Notes: a model not told the origin generated them from the letters alone. A DNA stretch of 64,000 bases from Desulfobulbaceae bacterium (GCA_024636345.1 JAGXHG010000012.1:26106-90105); one strand, 5' to 3'. Counted from the stretch's first letter, positions 1-12,409 are shown. Translations and numbers: made by a program.

Positions 1-532
1 GTGCTTCCTTTTCCACCGTCCCAAGAGCAGGAGTCGCTTTTGCAGAAACAAGGTCAGTTTTTTTCCTCTCTCCATCTGCCTGTTCACGTTGCTGTTTTTG
101 CTCTTTCTGTTTGGCATGGAAAATTGTAATGATCAGGCTATTATCTTTTTCCCGAAAGTCCTGAGAAAAATCATAGTCACCAGCAGGAACAAGATCCAAA
201 ACCACCCTGGTCTTGAGCTGGGGGGCAGTATGCATTCCAACCCTGATTGCTGAGACCAGATTCCCTCTGCTCTTCATCTCCCCCTTAACCGATGTGGAAT
301 GACGGGTATCATAAAAATCAAAGACAACCTTGGGCGAATCTCCTTGAATGGCGAATATTTTGGGGATATATGGACCATTGAGTTTAAAAGTGATTGTTTC
401 CCGACTACTGCTTTCCCGCTCAAAGGAAATATTTTCAAGCAGAGCGCCACTCTCTTCAGCACAACTCTGAGCAACAGGCAAGGCAAGAAAAACGACAACA
501 GCCAATAGAAGAAGATGGATTGCTTGACGCAT
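1..532 (-). CDS. AMIN-domain periplasmic protein (partial, C-terminus outside window)
   Basis: The reading frame is open from the start at 532 to the window edge, so only about 177 N-terminal residues are visible. It begins with a hydrophobic signal peptide (LLLLAVVVFLALPVA) and a likely signal peptidase site near SCA-EE. Residues about 32-140 have the beta-rich pattern of AMIN domains (VVFDFYDTRH, LKTRVVLDL, DNSLIITIF), which bind peptidoglycan or anchor envelope machines. A charged Lys/Gln/Glu-rich linker follows. The ATG at 532 is preferred over the overlapping ATG at 537 because its frame gives the signal peptide and domain, and AGAGGG lies about 8 bases upstream. The family is inferred by eye; it could belong to an amidase, a secretin-associated protein or a stand-alone AMIN protein. 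Confidence 0.6.
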   Translation of the reverse strand, partial: MRQAIHLLLLAVVVFLALPVAQSCAEESGALLENISFERESSSRETITFKLNGPYIPKIFAIQGDSPKVVFDFYDTRHSTSVKGEMKSRGNLVSAIRVGMHTAPQLKTRVVLDLVPAGDYDFSQDFREKDNSLIITIFHAKQKEQKQQREQADGERKKTDLVSAKATPALGTVEKEA

Positions 533-830
533 GTCATGGCCCTCTGAAAGCCTTGCTGGCAGAGGCCGGCAACTTCTCTGCTGTCTCGAAGAAACCGGCA
601 GAAATAACAAATTTATGATACGACCTTTAATTTTCATACATGTAACCCTTATTCAAGATAACATACTATTTTTATTCAAACAAATACATCTTTAACTTGA
701 ATACATTATCCGCCCTTGTAAAGTCAACCTATTTCCAGTAAATCTGCAGATGAAATATAGATACGAGAGACAGACACCAGACCGGCAGTCCCTTTCAATG
801 GTACCATAAACAATTCCCTGAAGACTCCCC

Positions 831-3400
<2,570 letters not shown>

Positions 3401-3404
<4 letters not shown>

Positions 3405-4393
3405 TCAAAGGCCGAATCATGAGTCACCTTATCCTGATTCTTATGGTCATCAGCTTCTGGCCGGGGCCGGTGCAGAGTGCCGCTGCTTCCCCCCTGCCAA
3501 ACCTGATCCAGCAGACCAGGTTTATCGCCTATACCCCCCGCAGCTTTTCCAGTAGTGGCGGCAAGATACATGCTGCTACCGAGGCCGGCATCAGAGAGGA
3601 TCTCACCCTGCTGCACCCTTTCTTTAACGGTGTGATCACCTACTCCGCAACCAGCGGCCTGGAAGCCGTTCCCCAGATTGCCCATGAACTTGGCTTTCGA
3701 GCGCTCATTCTGGGCATCTGGGACCCCTCATCCGAGACGGAGATCAGAAACGTCATTCATGCCGCCCAAAAATACCCCAACCTGATTGGAGCGATTATTG
3801 TTGGCAACGAAGGGCTGTACACCAGACGATACCTGCCGCAAAACGTCGACAAGGCCATGCAGCGGATCAAGAAAGAGTGCCCAGAGATGGCAGTCACCAC
3901 CTCCGAGCCTTTTTTCCTCTATTTTGAAACAGAGTACAGGCAATTTTTCAACAGCCACGACCTGCTGATGCCCAACATCCATCCGGTCTTTGAAAAATGG
4001 TTTACCGCAAGTAACCCAAGCCAGGGTGTTGATATGGTCATTGAGATGGTTGATAAATTCCAAACGACTTACACCAAACCGCTGCTGATCAAGGAGACAG
4101 GCATGCCTGGGTATTCCAGTCATGACGGCCGTAATAATAAAGATAAGGGTTTTTCAATGAAACGACAGAGGCTCTTCTGGTCAGATATTCTCAAACGGTT
4201 TCCCTTCTCCCCCAGCCAGTCCCTGGCTTGTTTTGAGGCCTTTGACGCCCCTTGGAAACCAGCGGAAATGGCCGCAACCCTTCCAGGCGATCACAGCAGT
4301 GAGGCCTTCTGGGGATTCTTTAGCAAGGACGGCAAAGCCAAGCAGGTACTTGAGGCCCTGCCCAGACTTCCGAGCTCCCTTCAAGATTTATAA
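3401..4393 (+). CDS. Glycoside hydrolase family 17-like protein (secreted beta-1,3-glucanase type)
   Basis: This 330-residue protein starts with a signal peptide (LILILMVISFWPGPVQS) and continues as a TIM barrel. Two motifs match GH17: the acid/base Glu137 in VGNEG and the nucleophile Glu232 in IKETGMPG. Bacterial GH17 proteins act on or remodel beta-1,3/1,6-glucans, including osmoregulated periplasmic glucans. The pairing with a radical SAM gene is unusual, and the function here is unproven. The gene ends at 4393, facing bioC on the other strand; the 110 bases between them hold no clear terminator. Confidence 0.75.
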
Positions 4394-4503
4394 AAAGCGC
4401 TTTTTTATCTATGAACAGAAAGGACTTTACATTTGAGAATAGAGACGACTATGCGACACTTTTTGTTGTGGGTCGACAGGTTCACCACAAATAGCTCGAG
4501 AGA

Positions 4504-5274
4504 TTATTTTTTGCGGGCAATAAAACAAGTGCTGGCATAGGTAACAGGAACGCCTTCAGGAGTTCCAAAGCGGGCCTGATACTCCCGTTCAAAACGCCTG
4601 AGCCCGGCTCTCGTCCAACAATAATCACGCACCCCGCCCACACCGGTGGCCCGCAGATGATGCAGGACATCCCTGGGGGAGGGCAACAACAGCCTGTTCT
4701 GTTCGGTTTCCATCTGTTCCAGAATAAAATTCCTCTCCAGCAAGCCGGCAATCTCTTCAGGACTCCGGTAGTCAAGACCCACCCCCGTCAATTCCCTGAA
4801 CTCCGCCAGGGTGCCTGGGCCAAAGATGGAAAAAGCAAGAAAACCATCCGTCCCCAGTGCCTGGGCCAGACGATGAAGAAAGCCGGGAAGATCTGTCAGC
4901 CACTGGAAGGTGGCGCTGGAGATGGCCAGAGTGAGCCTGTCCGGCAGCGGAAGTTTTTCGATATCGCCAAACAATGGCAGGAGGTGCGGCATCCTCTCTT
5001 CTGGAATCCTGACCCTGACTGATGTTGCAAAATCAGGGACCAGATCATTGAGAAAAAGGGTCTCAACCCGGTGCTGCCGGCAGAGCATCTCGGTCAGCAT
5101 CCCGGTACAGCAACCGACCTCCAGAACCCGCTCATAGCTGATGGCAGGGAATTGCCCGGCAAGTTCCAGCAACCGAGCACTGACCTGCCTTTGCACCGTG
5201 GCATGGAGGTCATAGCTTGCCATGGCCTGCCGGAAGCAGTGGGCTATCCTTTCCTTATTCAAAGTCATGACCAT
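4504..5274 (-). CDS. bioC: Malonyl-[ACP] O-methyltransferase
   Basis: BioC methylates the free carboxyl of malonyl-ACP with SAM, so that the fatty acid synthase can build the pimeloyl chain of biotin. The 256-residue protein has the class I motif I (VLEVGCCTGMLTEML, about 50-64), a motif II region (LTLAISSATFQWLTD) typical of BioC, and the conserved N-terminal pattern IAHCFRQAMASYDLHA. It is the last gene of the bioB-A-F-G-C run, 28 bases after bioG, so methylation and demethylation of the pimeloyl precursor are encoded side by side. ATGs at 5274 and 5268 are both possible; neither has a strong ribosome site. Confidence 0.9.
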   Translation of the reverse strand: MVMTLNKERIAHCFRQAMASYDLHATVQRQVSARLLELAGQFPAISYERVLEVGCCTGMLTEMLCRQHRVETLFLNDLVPDFATSVRVRIPEERMPHLLPLFGDIEKLPLPDRLTLAISSATFQWLTDLPGFLHRLAQALGTDGFLAFSIFGPGTLAEFRELTGVGLDYRSPEEIAGLLERNFILEQMETEQNRLLLPSPRDVLHHLRATGVGGVRDYCWTRAGLRRFEREYQARFGTPEGVPVTYASTCFIARKK

Positions 5275-5302
5275 GGATTATCTGCTATTCCCTTCGTTTT
5301 AG

Positions 5303-5971
5303 TCATAACAGTGTCCCCACGAGTTCATCCCAACTGTTCCAGCCATAAAAGAGAAAGTGAGCCCCCTCGACCCGACGGACCTCTCTCCCCTGCCAAAAGG
5401 CAACCTGGTTGGCAGTGGGTACCACCATGTCCTGACCGGCGATCACGATTTTTGTATAGATCGCATTTTCTGCCGGCTGACAGTTCACCTGCCCTTGCAA
5501 CGCCGCAAGCTCCAGGGCCTGACTTTCAACTGATCTCTGCGGCTGATGGCTAAGAAAGGTGTCCAAGGTCTGGCGATCCCGGCACATGCGACGATAAAAC
5601 TTCAGGCGACTGGTCGCACTGAACTGCTCCAGGGTGGCACCATAAAGCTGCACCGGAATCCCGAACTGATCATGGATGGGACAAAGGGTGCCGTTGATGG
5701 CCATGGAGCCCTGCAAGCAATGTGACCAGGGCTGGAAGATCTGCTGTCCGGCCCAGACTCCCATGGACCAGGAGATGAGGAAGCTACGCTGATACCGTCT
5801 AAAAAGGGTCGCTGGATCAAAATCGAGCGCCATATCGCGATAATCGGAGAGCATGAGGACATCATACTCCCCGGCGCCAAGGGGCTGAAACGGCGTTGCA
5901 TCCATGCCCCAGCCATTACAGAAGATGATCAATTGCTCCCGCTGCTGCTGATGCAGCCAGGTACTTATCAT
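5303..5971 (-). CDS. bioG: Pimeloyl-[ACP] methyl ester esterase, BioG type (DUF452)
   Basis: BioG removes the methyl group from pimeloyl-ACP methyl ester and releases the substrate for BioF; it replaces BioH in many bacteria. The 222-residue protein is a short alpha/beta hydrolase of the DUF452 family. Visible features are the oxyanion region (IIFCNGWGMD, about 15-24), the nucleophile Ser69 in SWSMG, an Asp in AGQDMVVP and the final His in GAHFLFYGW. Its start overlaps the bioF stop by four bases, so the operon is translationally coupled. No bioH-like gene is present in the cluster. Confidence 0.9.
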   Translation of the reverse strand: MISTWLHQQQREQLIIFCNGWGMDATPFQPLGAGEYDVLMLSDYRDMALDFDPATLFRRYQRSFLISWSMGVWAGQQIFQPWSHCLQGSMAINGTLCPIHDQFGIPVQLYGATLEQFSATSRLKFYRRMCRDRQTLDTFLSHQPQRSVESQALELAALQGQVNCQPAENAIYTKIVIAGQDMVVPTANQVAFWQGREVRRVEGAHFLFYGWNSWDELVGTLL

Positions 5972-7308
5972 CTCCGCCGGCCCCCAATGCCCTGCCGCAA
6001 GGCTGCGCCGGGCAGGGCCGGAGTCTCCGCTTCGCTGCGCTTACCTGCCCCACTGTCGCGACATCCAGGGACGGATGATGAGCGACTAATCTCCCTGGCC
6101 AGGATCTCCGGGAGCCCCTGCAGATCGTGCCAGCCCATATCTGCAGTCAGGGAGAGACGGAAACGGGCAGTACCTTCCGGGACGGCAGGGGGACGCACCG
6201 GGAAGATAAGGAATCCATGACCCTGCAGGGTTTCGGCAAGGAGTACCGTTTCCTGGTCACTGCCGATAATCAGCGGAATGATATTGGTATCGCCGGCAGT
6301 GGGCAGGCTATACTGCTGCAGCCCCTGACGGAGTTGGAGGGAGAGTGAGGCCAGTTGACGCCGCTGTTCTGCCATGGTCTGCTGTTCCTGAAAGACAAAA
6401 CGATTCCAGTTAAGCACCACCGGCGGCAGGGCCGTGGTAAAGATCAGCGAGCGGCTGTAATTGACCAGATAGTCACGGATATCCTGGCTGCAGATGACAA
6501 AGGCACCAATGGAGGCCAGGGCCTTGCCGAAGGTTCCCACCAGCAGGTCGATATCAGCCACAACCCCCTGCTCTTCGGCCTTGCCAAGCCCTCTCTCCCC
6601 ATAGAGGCCGACACCATGAGCCTCATCCAGATAGAGCAGGGCGTCAAACTCTTTTTTCAACTGAATGAGACGCCCAAGGTCGGCCACGTCGCCATCCATG
6701 CTGAAGACCGACTCACTGACAATTACCACCCGCTCATAACGATGACGATGGGTGGCCAGCAGACACTCCAGCTGATCATAGTCACGATGGGCAAAACGTT
6801 TATGGGCTGCCCGGCAGAGCTGCATCCCGTCATGGATGGAGGCATGATTCAGCTTATCAGAAAGGATCAGATCGTTTTTTCCCAAAAGGGCCGGCAGAAT
6901 GCCGATATTGGCGTGATATCCTGAATTAAAAAGCAGGGCCGCAGGGCGTCCATAGGCCATGGCCAGATCCTCCTCCAGATGATGGGCCAGATCCGTATCG
7001 CCTGCAAGCAGACGGGAAGAGGCTGCTCCCAGCCCATAACACTCAAGAAGATTCCCGTCATCCATCCCCTCGTAAAAGCGGCGGAGCAGAGAGGAATCCC
7101 CGGCCAGACCCAGATAATCATTGGAGGTCAGATTCAGCAGCTCCCGTCCCGAAGACTGAACATGACAGCCCCTGCGACCGGCCAGGGGCCTGAGGTGACG
7201 CAGCCGTCCGCACTGTGCAAGTCTGGCCAGATCTTCCTTGTACTCAGGACTCACGGCCGCTCCCGCCATCCTTGGCTCCCGCGGCATCAGGCCATCCCTG
7301 GCCGTCAT
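5968..7308 (-). CDS. bioF: 8-amino-7-oxononanoate synthase (KAPA synthase)
   Basis: BioF condenses pimeloyl-ACP with L-alanine using PLP. The 446-residue protein is longer than the usual 380-390: it has about 40 extra N-terminal residues and a Ser/Gly/Arg-rich tail of about 35 residues at the C-terminus, which may be disordered. Family motifs include [23 protein letters not shown], the Asp pair of [12 protein letters not shown], and the PLP lysine in [12 protein letters not shown]. The start overlaps the bioA stop by four bases. The tail may exist only because the frame reads on into the bioG start. Confidence 0.93.
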   Translation of the reverse strand: MTARDGLMPREPRMAGAAVSPEYKEDLARLAQCGRLRHLRPLAGRRGCHVQSSGRELLNLTSNDYLGLAGDSSLLRRFYEGMDDGNLLECYGLGAASSRLLAGDTDLAHHLEEDLAMAYGRPAALLFNSGYHANIGILPALLGKNDLILSDKLNHASIHDGMQLCRAAHKRFAHRDYDQLECLLATHRHRYERVVIVSESVFSMDGDVADLGRLIQLKKEFDALLYLDEAHGVGLYGERGLGKAEEQGVVADIDLLVGTFGKALASIGAFVICSQDIRDYLVNYSRSLIFTTALPPVVLNWNRFVFQEQQTMAEQRRQLASLSLQLRQGLQQYSLPTAGDTNIIPLIIGSDQETVLLAETLQGHGFLIFPVRPPAVPEGTARFRLSLTADMGWHDLQGLPEILAREISRSSSVPGCRDSGAGKRSEAETPALPGAALRQGIGGRRR

Positions 7309-8591
7309 TGCCCCTCACCCGCCACCACCTTAACAATGGCCGAGGTCAGGGTCTGCAGATCTTCTTCTGCGATACAGTATGGCGGCATCACATAGACCAG
7401 ACGACCGAAAGGCCGGACCCAGACCCCGCGCTCGACAAAGGCCGCCTGGATCTCACGCATGCGCACCGGTTCTTTCATCTCCACCACGCCGATAGCGCCC
7501 AGTACCCTGACATCCTGCACCTGCGCCAGCTCCCTGCATGGCGCCAACCCCTCTTCCAGCAGCTGCTCGATCCGCCCCACCTGTTGCTGCCAGTCAGACT
7601 CCAGCAGGAGCCGGAGGGAAGCGCAGGCCACATGACAAGCCAGGGGATTGCCCATAAATGTCGGACCATGCATAAAGACGCCGGGACTGCCCTGGGATAC
7701 ACCCAGGCCCACCTCGGCAGTGGCCAGGACTGCGGCCAGGGTCATGGTCCCGCCGGTTATGGCCTTGCCCAGACACATGATATCGGGAGTGATACCTGCA
7801 TGGTCACAGCCAAAGAGAGTGCCGCTGCGGCCAAAACCGGTGGCGATCTCATCAACAATCAGCAGGACGCCAAAGTTGTCGCAGAGACGGCGCACCTGGC
7901 GCAGATACTCGGGATGATAAAAACGCATGCCGCCGGCACCCTGGACAATGGGCTCCAGGATCACCGCACACAATTCCTTGTGGTGCTGCTCGATCAGCCG
8001 GGCAAAGGATGCGATATCACCTTCATCCCAAACGTGCGAGAAAAGACACTCGGGGCGGTCCGCAAAGAAATATTGGGGCAGGGATCCGGCAAAGAGATGG
8101 TGCATGCCTCCCTGCGGATCAGAGACCGACATGGCATGAAAGGTGTCCCCGTGATAACCGGAACGGATGGTGAGAAAACGGCAGCGCTCAGGATTACCGG
8201 TTGCATGGTGATACTGGATAGCCATCTTCATGGCCACCTCCACTGCCACCGAACCCGAGTCACAGAGGAAGACCTTCTCCAGACCAGCAGGGGCCATCTC
8301 CACCAGTAACTTTGCCAGCTCCACGGCGGGACCGTGGGTGAGCCCGCCGAACATCACATGGGACATGCGGGCGGCTTGTTCCTGCAGGGCCTGGACCAGG
8401 ACAGGATGGCTGTAGCCATGGATTGCCGACCACCAAGAGGCCATGCCGTCAATCAGTTCTCTGCCATCCATAAGGCGGATACGCACGCCTGCCGCCGACT
8501 CCACCGGATAGACCGGCAAGGGATCTTTCATGGAAGTATAGGGATGCCAGAGATGGTCACGGTCGTAATTGAGAAGGGTTTGGGTATCCAT
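7305..8591 (-). CDS. bioA: Adenosylmethionine-8-amino-7-oxononanoate aminotransferase (DAPA synthase)
   Basis: BioA transfers the amino group from SAM to KAPA to give DAPA. The 428-residue protein has the typical N-terminus ([18 protein letters not shown]), the [14 protein letters not shown] segment specific to BioA, the PLP-contacting Asp of [13 protein letters not shown] and the Schiff-base Lys in [10 protein letters not shown]. It lies 37 bases after bioB and overlaps bioF by four bases. No bioD (dethiobiotin synthetase) is found in this cluster or elsewhere in the window, so that step must be encoded elsewhere. Confidence 0.95.
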   Translation of the reverse strand: MDTQTLLNYDRDHLWHPYTSMKDPLPVYPVESAAGVRIRLMDGRELIDGMASWWSAIHGYSHPVLVQALQEQAARMSHVMFGGLTHGPAVELAKLLVEMAPAGLEKVFLCDSGSVAVEVAMKMAIQYHHATGNPERCRFLTIRSGYHGDTFHAMSVSDPQGGMHHLFAGSLPQYFFADRPECLFSHVWDEGDIASFARLIEQHHKELCAVILEPIVQGAGGMRFYHPEYLRQVRRLCDNFGVLLIVDEIATGFGRSGTLFGCDHAGITPDIMCLGKAITGGTMTLAAVLATAEVGLGVSQGSPGVFMHGPTFMGNPLACHVACASLRLLLESDWQQQVGRIEQLLEEGLAPCRELAQVQDVRVLGAIGVVEMKEPVRMREIQAAFVERGVWVRPFGRLVYVMPPYCIAEEDLQTLTSAIVKVVAGEGQ

Positions 8592-8628
8592 GAAGATGAA
8601 GCTCGATTATTTTGGAGGGCAAGCTATT

Positions 8629-9585
8629 TTAAAATTTAAATCCCATCTTGCCAATGGCTTGCAGATCCTGCTCCAGACCATTGCCGGCTGTGGTCAGATA
8701 GTTGCCGACGATGGCGCCGTTGGCGCCGGCAGCAAAGCATTGATACTGCTCCGTCCCAAACTGATTGCGGCCTCCAGCCAGACGGATAACCGCCCGCGGA
8801 TTGATAAAACGGAACATGGCGATGGTGCGCAGGACCTCGTCAAAGGGAATTGGTTCCAATTCAGCAAAAGGGGTACCGGCAATGGGGGTCAGGATATTGA
8901 TGGGGATGGACATGACCTCAAGATCTCGCAGCTCACAAGCCAGTTGCAAGCGCTGTTCCAGGGTCTCACCCATGCCGATGATACCGCCGGAACAAATATC
9001 CATACCGGCCGCCCGGGCAATACGAATGGTCTCAACCTTTTCTTCCCAAGTGTGGGTGGTGCACACCTGTGGGAAATATTCCCGGCAGCTCTCCAGATTA
9101 CAGTGATAGCGCCGCACCCCAAAGGCAACCAGCCGTTCCGCCTTGTCGCGGGTCAGCAGCCCCATGGAGGCACAGAAGAGAAGCCCTGTTTCCCGGCCAA
9201 GCTCGGCGTAAAGTTGCCCCAGCTTCTCAAGCTGCTCATTTTTGACAGAGCGACCGGCCGTGACCAGAGAGAGGCGACGCACCCCGGCTCGATCATTTTC
9301 TCTGGCCTGTTCCAGCGCCGTAGCGGTCTCTATCTGCTCATAACTGTCAATGGCCGCAGGATAGAGGGCAGACTGGGCGCAATAGCGGCAGTCCTCCGAA
9401 CAGCGGCCGGAACGGGCATTGATAATGGAGCAGAGATCAAAAGAGCTGGCATGAAAAAAATGACAGAGGCCGTCCGCTTCCCGGCATAATTCGTTCAGGT
9501 CAGAGTCACGTGCCACCTCTAGCGCACTCTCGTAACTGAGCGTGCCGCCATCGTGAATCTGCTGCAGACAGCTGTGAATGGTCAT
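8629..9585 (-). CDS. bioB: Biotin synthase
   Basis: BioB inserts sulfur into dethiobiotin with radical SAM chemistry. The 318-residue protein carries the 4Fe-4S motif GRCSEDCRYCAQS (Cys62, Cys66, Cys69), and downstream motifs for SAM and the second cluster region (GGIIGMGETLEQR, RLAGGRNQF). It is the first bio gene, 48 bases behind mlaD, with no terminator between them. It may therefore be read from the mla promoter, or from a promoter in the short gap. No BirA-type palindrome was recognised there. Confidence 0.95.
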   Translation of the reverse strand: MTIHSCLQQIHDGGTLSYESALEVARDSDLNELCREADGLCHFFHASSFDLCSIINARSGRCSEDCRYCAQSALYPAAIDSYEQIETATALEQARENDRAGVRRLSLVTAGRSVKNEQLEKLGQLYAELGRETGLLFCASMGLLTRDKAERLVAFGVRRYHCNLESCREYFPQVCTTHTWEEKVETIRIARAAGMDICSGGIIGMGETLEQRLQLACELRDLEVMSIPINILTPIAGTPFAELEPIPFDEVLRTIAMFRFINPRAVIRLAGGRNQFGTEQYQCFAAGANGAIVGNYLTTAGNGLEQDLQAIGKMGFKF

Positions 9586-9633
9586 TGAGTTAGGTTGTTG
9601 ATAACGATAACAGGTGAACGCTTACCAGCGGCC

Positions 9634-10089
9634 CTATTTTTTTTCTACACTGCCAAAGGCAAATTTGCTGATCAGTGATTCCAGATCAACCGCCGACTCG
9701 GTATCGACCAGCAGCCCCCCGTCAGCAAAGAGATTCTCGTCTGCGCCCAAGGTCAGTTGAATATACTTGTCACCAATAATCCCCTGAGTTTTGACCGAGG
9801 CCATGGAATCCACGGGAACTTTCACCCCTTTATCAATCTGCAGAGCCACATAAGCCAATTCATCTTTGCCAAGCCAGGTACGTTGGACCTGACCCACGAC
9901 CACTCCGGCGATCTGGACTGCTGCGCCCTTCTTCACCCCGGAGATATTGTCAAACTCGGCATTGACCACATAGCTGTTTCCCGCACTCAGAATCGAGACC
10001 TCTCCAAGCTGTAATGCCAAATAGCCAAAAGCTAGAAAACCAAGCACCATAAAAAGACCAACAAATAATTCAAGACCGTTCTGTTTCAT
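9634..10089 (-). CDS. mlaD: MlaD-type MCE-domain lipid-transport protein
   Basis: MlaD is the periplasmic, membrane-anchored ring protein of the MlaFEDB ABC system that moves phospholipids between inner and outer membrane. The 151-residue protein has an N-terminal transmembrane anchor (FVGLFMVLGFLAFGYLAL) and a single MCE domain (YVVNAEFDNISGVKKGAAVQIAGV). It ends with a short tail (ESLISKFAFG). Its start overlaps the mlaF stop by four bases. No mlaC or mlaB follows; biotin genes come next, so those partners are elsewhere or absent. Confidence 0.9.
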   Translation of the reverse strand: MKQNGLELFVGLFMVLGFLAFGYLALQLGEVSILSAGNSYVVNAEFDNISGVKKGAAVQIAGVVVGQVQRTWLGKDELAYVALQIDKGVKVPVDSMASVKTQGIIGDKYIQLTLGADENLFADGGLLVDTESAVDLESLISKFAFGSVEKK

Positions 10090-10871
10090 TGTTCCACCAG
10101 ATAACTCTGATAAATTTCACCCATTGTACTCTCCACAAACTCACGGATATGCGGTTCCCGCGACCATTGCAAGGCCTCAGGGCTGGCAAACACATCAGTT
10201 TTTCCATTATTTAAAACAATAACCTGATCCGCCAGATTAAACACCTTGGGAATATCATGGCTGACAATCATCGCGGTGTACCCAACCTGTTCCTGGGTTC
10301 TGGCAAAAAGCCTATAGATATCCTGGGTCATAACCGGATCAAGGCCGGTAGTAGGCTCATCGAAAAGCATAATCTCCGGCTTCAACTGCAAGGCCCTGGC
10401 TAACCCCACCCGCTTACGCATGCCGCCGCTCAACTGGGCGGGAAACTTTTCCTCATGACCGGTCAGCTCAAGCTGGGTCAAGATGGCCATGACCTGCTCA
10501 CGGATCTCACCATCCGACTTGCTGGTTCGCTCCCGCAGCGGCAGGGCCACATTCTCATAGACGCTCAAGGAATCAAAGAGGGCCGAGCCCTGAAAAAGCA
10601 CCCCAAAGCGAGTGCGTAATTGCTCAAGGGAACGTCCCCGCAGTCCGGTCACATCTTCACCTCCGACCAGAATCTGGCCGCTGTCAACCGGCATCAGGCC
10701 CAGGATCAGCTTCAAAGTAACACTTTTCCCCTGGCCGCTGCCGCCGGCAATGACTGTGGTCTTGCCAACCGGGATGGAAAAATTCACATGATCAAGGATC
10801 ATCTGCCGTCCCCCGTTCTGTTTGGCAAAGGACTTGGTCACGTCCTTGAATTCTATGGCAAATTCACTCAT
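10086..10871 (-). CDS. mlaF: MlaF-type ABC transporter ATP-binding protein
   Basis: MlaF is the cytoplasmic ATPase of the Mla phospholipid transporter. Its 261 residues include Walker A (GGSGQGKS), the signature motif LSGGMRKRVGLARAL and Walker B with catalytic Glu (IMLFDEPTTGLDP), followed by the switch His in VSHD. LSGGMRKR is characteristic of the Mla/Ttg2A subfamily. It overlaps mlaE upstream and mlaD downstream by four bases each, which fits a tightly coupled operon. Confidence 0.95.
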   Translation of the reverse strand: MSEFAIEFKDVTKSFAKQNGGRQMILDHVNFSIPVGKTTVIAGGSGQGKSVTLKLILGLMPVDSGQILVGGEDVTGLRGRSLEQLRTRFGVLFQGSALFDSLSVYENVALPLRERTSKSDGEIREQVMAILTQLELTGHEEKFPAQLSGGMRKRVGLARALQLKPEIMLFDEPTTGLDPVMTQDIYRLFARTQEQVGYTAMIVSHDIPKVFNLADQVIVLNNGKTDVFASPEALQWSREPHIREFVESTMGEIYQSYLVEQ

Positions 10872-11698
10872 AATAAAACCGCTGTCAACAGATAATCAAA
10901 GATAAGCACCGAAATAGAGGAAAAGACCACGGCCTGGGTGGTCACCCGGCTGACACTCTGGGCCCCGAAACCGGCCCCACGGATCTGATAGATAAAATAA
11001 CCGCGTCCTGAACAGATCCAAACCACCAGCAAGGCAAAGACAAAGGACTTGATCACCCCAAGACTGATATCATGGTTGGTGACACTGGTGCGCATCCCCT
11101 CAAGATAACTGCCGGGATTCACCCCCATGAGATGGACTCCGGCAACATAGCCACCGGCAATCCCCACCACATCAAAGAGGGCCGTCAACAGGGGGATAGA
11201 GACGAGCGCGGCCAGGAATTTTGGGCTGATCAGATAACGAAACGGATCAACTGCCATGCATTCGAGGGCATCAATCTGCTCCGAAATCCGCATGATGCCA
11301 AGCTCGGCACACATGGCGGAACCCGCTCGCCCGGCCACCATGATGGCGGTCAGGACTGGCCCGAGTTCCATGATAAGGGTGAGCGACACCGCAGAGCCAA
11401 GCATCCCCTCCGCTCCGAACTTGTGCAGCGAATAATAGCCCTGCAGCCCCAGCACCATACCTGTGGAGGCAGCGGTACAAAAAATCACCATCATGGAGCC
11501 GGCGCCGATAAAATGCATTTGGCGCATGAACTCGGCCATCCGGAAAGGACGCCTGAACACCCCTTTAAGCGCCAGCAAAAGATAGAGGCCCATACGCCCC
11601 ATATCCTGAAGCATATAGAGGCCTGTCTCTCCTAATTTTTCCACGGGATTTCGTTGCATACTGCCTTCACCCTGCTCAAACGCCATCTCAGATAGCAC
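10868..11698 (-). CDS. mlaE: MlaE-type ABC transporter permease
   Basis: MlaE is the integral membrane subunit of the Mla complex. The protein has about five to six hydrophobic segments and the conserved family stretch ELGPVLTAIMVAGRAGSAMCAELG, seen here around residues 130-155. The frame opens at 11698, giving 276 residues, but an internal ATG at about 11656 (MQRNPVEKLG) after a GGTGAAGG stretch is a plausible alternative start. It is the first gene of the mlaE-F-D(-bioBAFGC) run. The 295 bases up to the tRNA hold no other gene. Confidence 0.92.
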   Translation of the reverse strand: MLSEMAFEQGEGSMQRNPVEKLGETGLYMLQDMGRMGLYLLLALKGVFRRPFRMAEFMRQMHFIGAGSMMVIFCTAASTGMVLGLQGYYSLHKFGAEGMLGSAVSLTLIMELGPVLTAIMVAGRAGSAMCAELGIMRISEQIDALECMAVDPFRYLISPKFLAALVSIPLLTALFDVVGIAGGYVAGVHLMGVNPGSYLEGMRTSVTNHDISLGVIKSFVFALLVVWICSGRGYFIYQIRGAGFGAQSVSRVTTQAVVFSSISVLIFDYLLTAVLL

Positions 11699-11993
11699 AA
11701 ATTTTCAGAATATCTTAAAAAAAAGTCTCTGGATAATAAAAACGACAAAAGCAACTGTCAACTTCTTTCAAAAAAACACATACAATCCCTTATCAAATTC
11801 TTCCAGTAAGTTCTTATGCTACCTCACCTGACACCAATTCGCACCTATCATTTATCTTTTTATAGGAAATGTGAAGAATTGTCGGAAACAGCTTTTTTTA
11901 CCAACCGGTATGAATCCTTCAGGAATCTGTCGACAGTGGGTCAGCGTTTGTCGATTGACAAACAAAACATCCCTGTGGTAAAAACAAGCACAC

Positions 11994-12081
11994 GCCTGGA
12001 TGGTGGAACTGGTAGACACCCGAGACTTAAAATCTCGTGATCCTTGTGATCGTGCGAGTTCGATTCTCGCTCTAGGCACCA
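11994..12081 (+). tRNA. tRNA-Leu (anticodon UAA)
   Basis: The sequence folds as a class II tRNA. The acceptor stem GCCTGGA pairs with TCTAGGC, the anticodon arm is CGAGA-CTTAAAA-TCTCG with anticodon TAA, a variable arm follows, and the T arm is CGAGTTCGATTCTCG. The 3' CCA is encoded. tRNA-Leu genes are common attachment sites for mobile elements, and the decayed integron lies just downstream. Confidence 0.96.
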
Positions 12082-12089
12082 ATAGAATA

Positions 12090-12124
12090 AGGGGTTTCAG
12101 TGATTCACTGAAACCCCTTTCTTT
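12090..12124 (+). terminator. Rho-independent terminator after tRNA-Leu
   Basis: A perfect 11-base inverted repeat (GGGGTTTCAGT / ACTGAAACCCC, loop of 5) is followed by TTTCTTTTTTT. It lies nine bases after the tRNA 3' end. Confidence 0.9.
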
Positions 12125-12134
12125 TTTTAAGTTC

Positions 12135-12330
12135 ACTACAATTTACTACAGTTTATATCAGGTTGTTGTTTCCGTCGCTTTGCCATCAACTTCTTTATCC
12201 CGTCCATAACAGAATCAATATTTACCATAAAAGAGATTTCAACCTTGCGTTCTTTCTTTTAGGTCCGTCTCAACCCTCTCACGAACCTGACCAATGCCAA
12301 GACATTGATCATCAAAAAAAAGAACCTCTC
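12135..12330 (-). pseudogene. Possible gene remnant between tRNA-Leu and the integron relic (unidentified)
   Basis: The gap between the tRNA terminator and the gdx cassette has no intact gene. On the minus strand two adjacent frames join by a one-base shift into a plausible protein tail: first a charged stretch (QVRERVETDLKERTQ), then MDGIKKLMAKRRKQQPD before a stop near 12137. The family is not recognised. It may be the decayed end of a gene from an element inserted next to the tRNA, or chance. Confidence 0.2.
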
Positions 12331-12342
12331 ATGTCGGGAGAT

Positions 12343-12409
12343 ATTCAAGAAGCCACGCCGCTAGCCAGCCGCGCGGCTTTTTGCGTTGGCTGAATTTGCA
12401 TTGTTAGGC
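12343..12409 (-). repeat. Degenerate attC site of the gdx cassette
   Basis: In gene direction the site begins with the core GCCTAAC (12409-12403), which overlaps the gdx stop codon TAA. The inner arms AGCCAACGC (12391-12383) and GCGTGGCT (12358-12351) pair with one unpaired base, as attC sites usually have. A GC-rich palindrome AGCCGCGCGGCT fills the tip. The expected closing GTTRRRY core is not recognisable near 12340, so the outer end has been lost or has diverged. Confidence 0.6.

Noticed and set aside
7215..8309. 364-residue open frame on the plus strand
   Set aside because: Antisense to bioA and the bioF start; no protein-like pattern.
9586..9633. Possible BirA operator before bioB
   Set aside because: The short gap has AACAACC and GTTCACC fragments but no TTGTnAACC palindrome with the right spacing.
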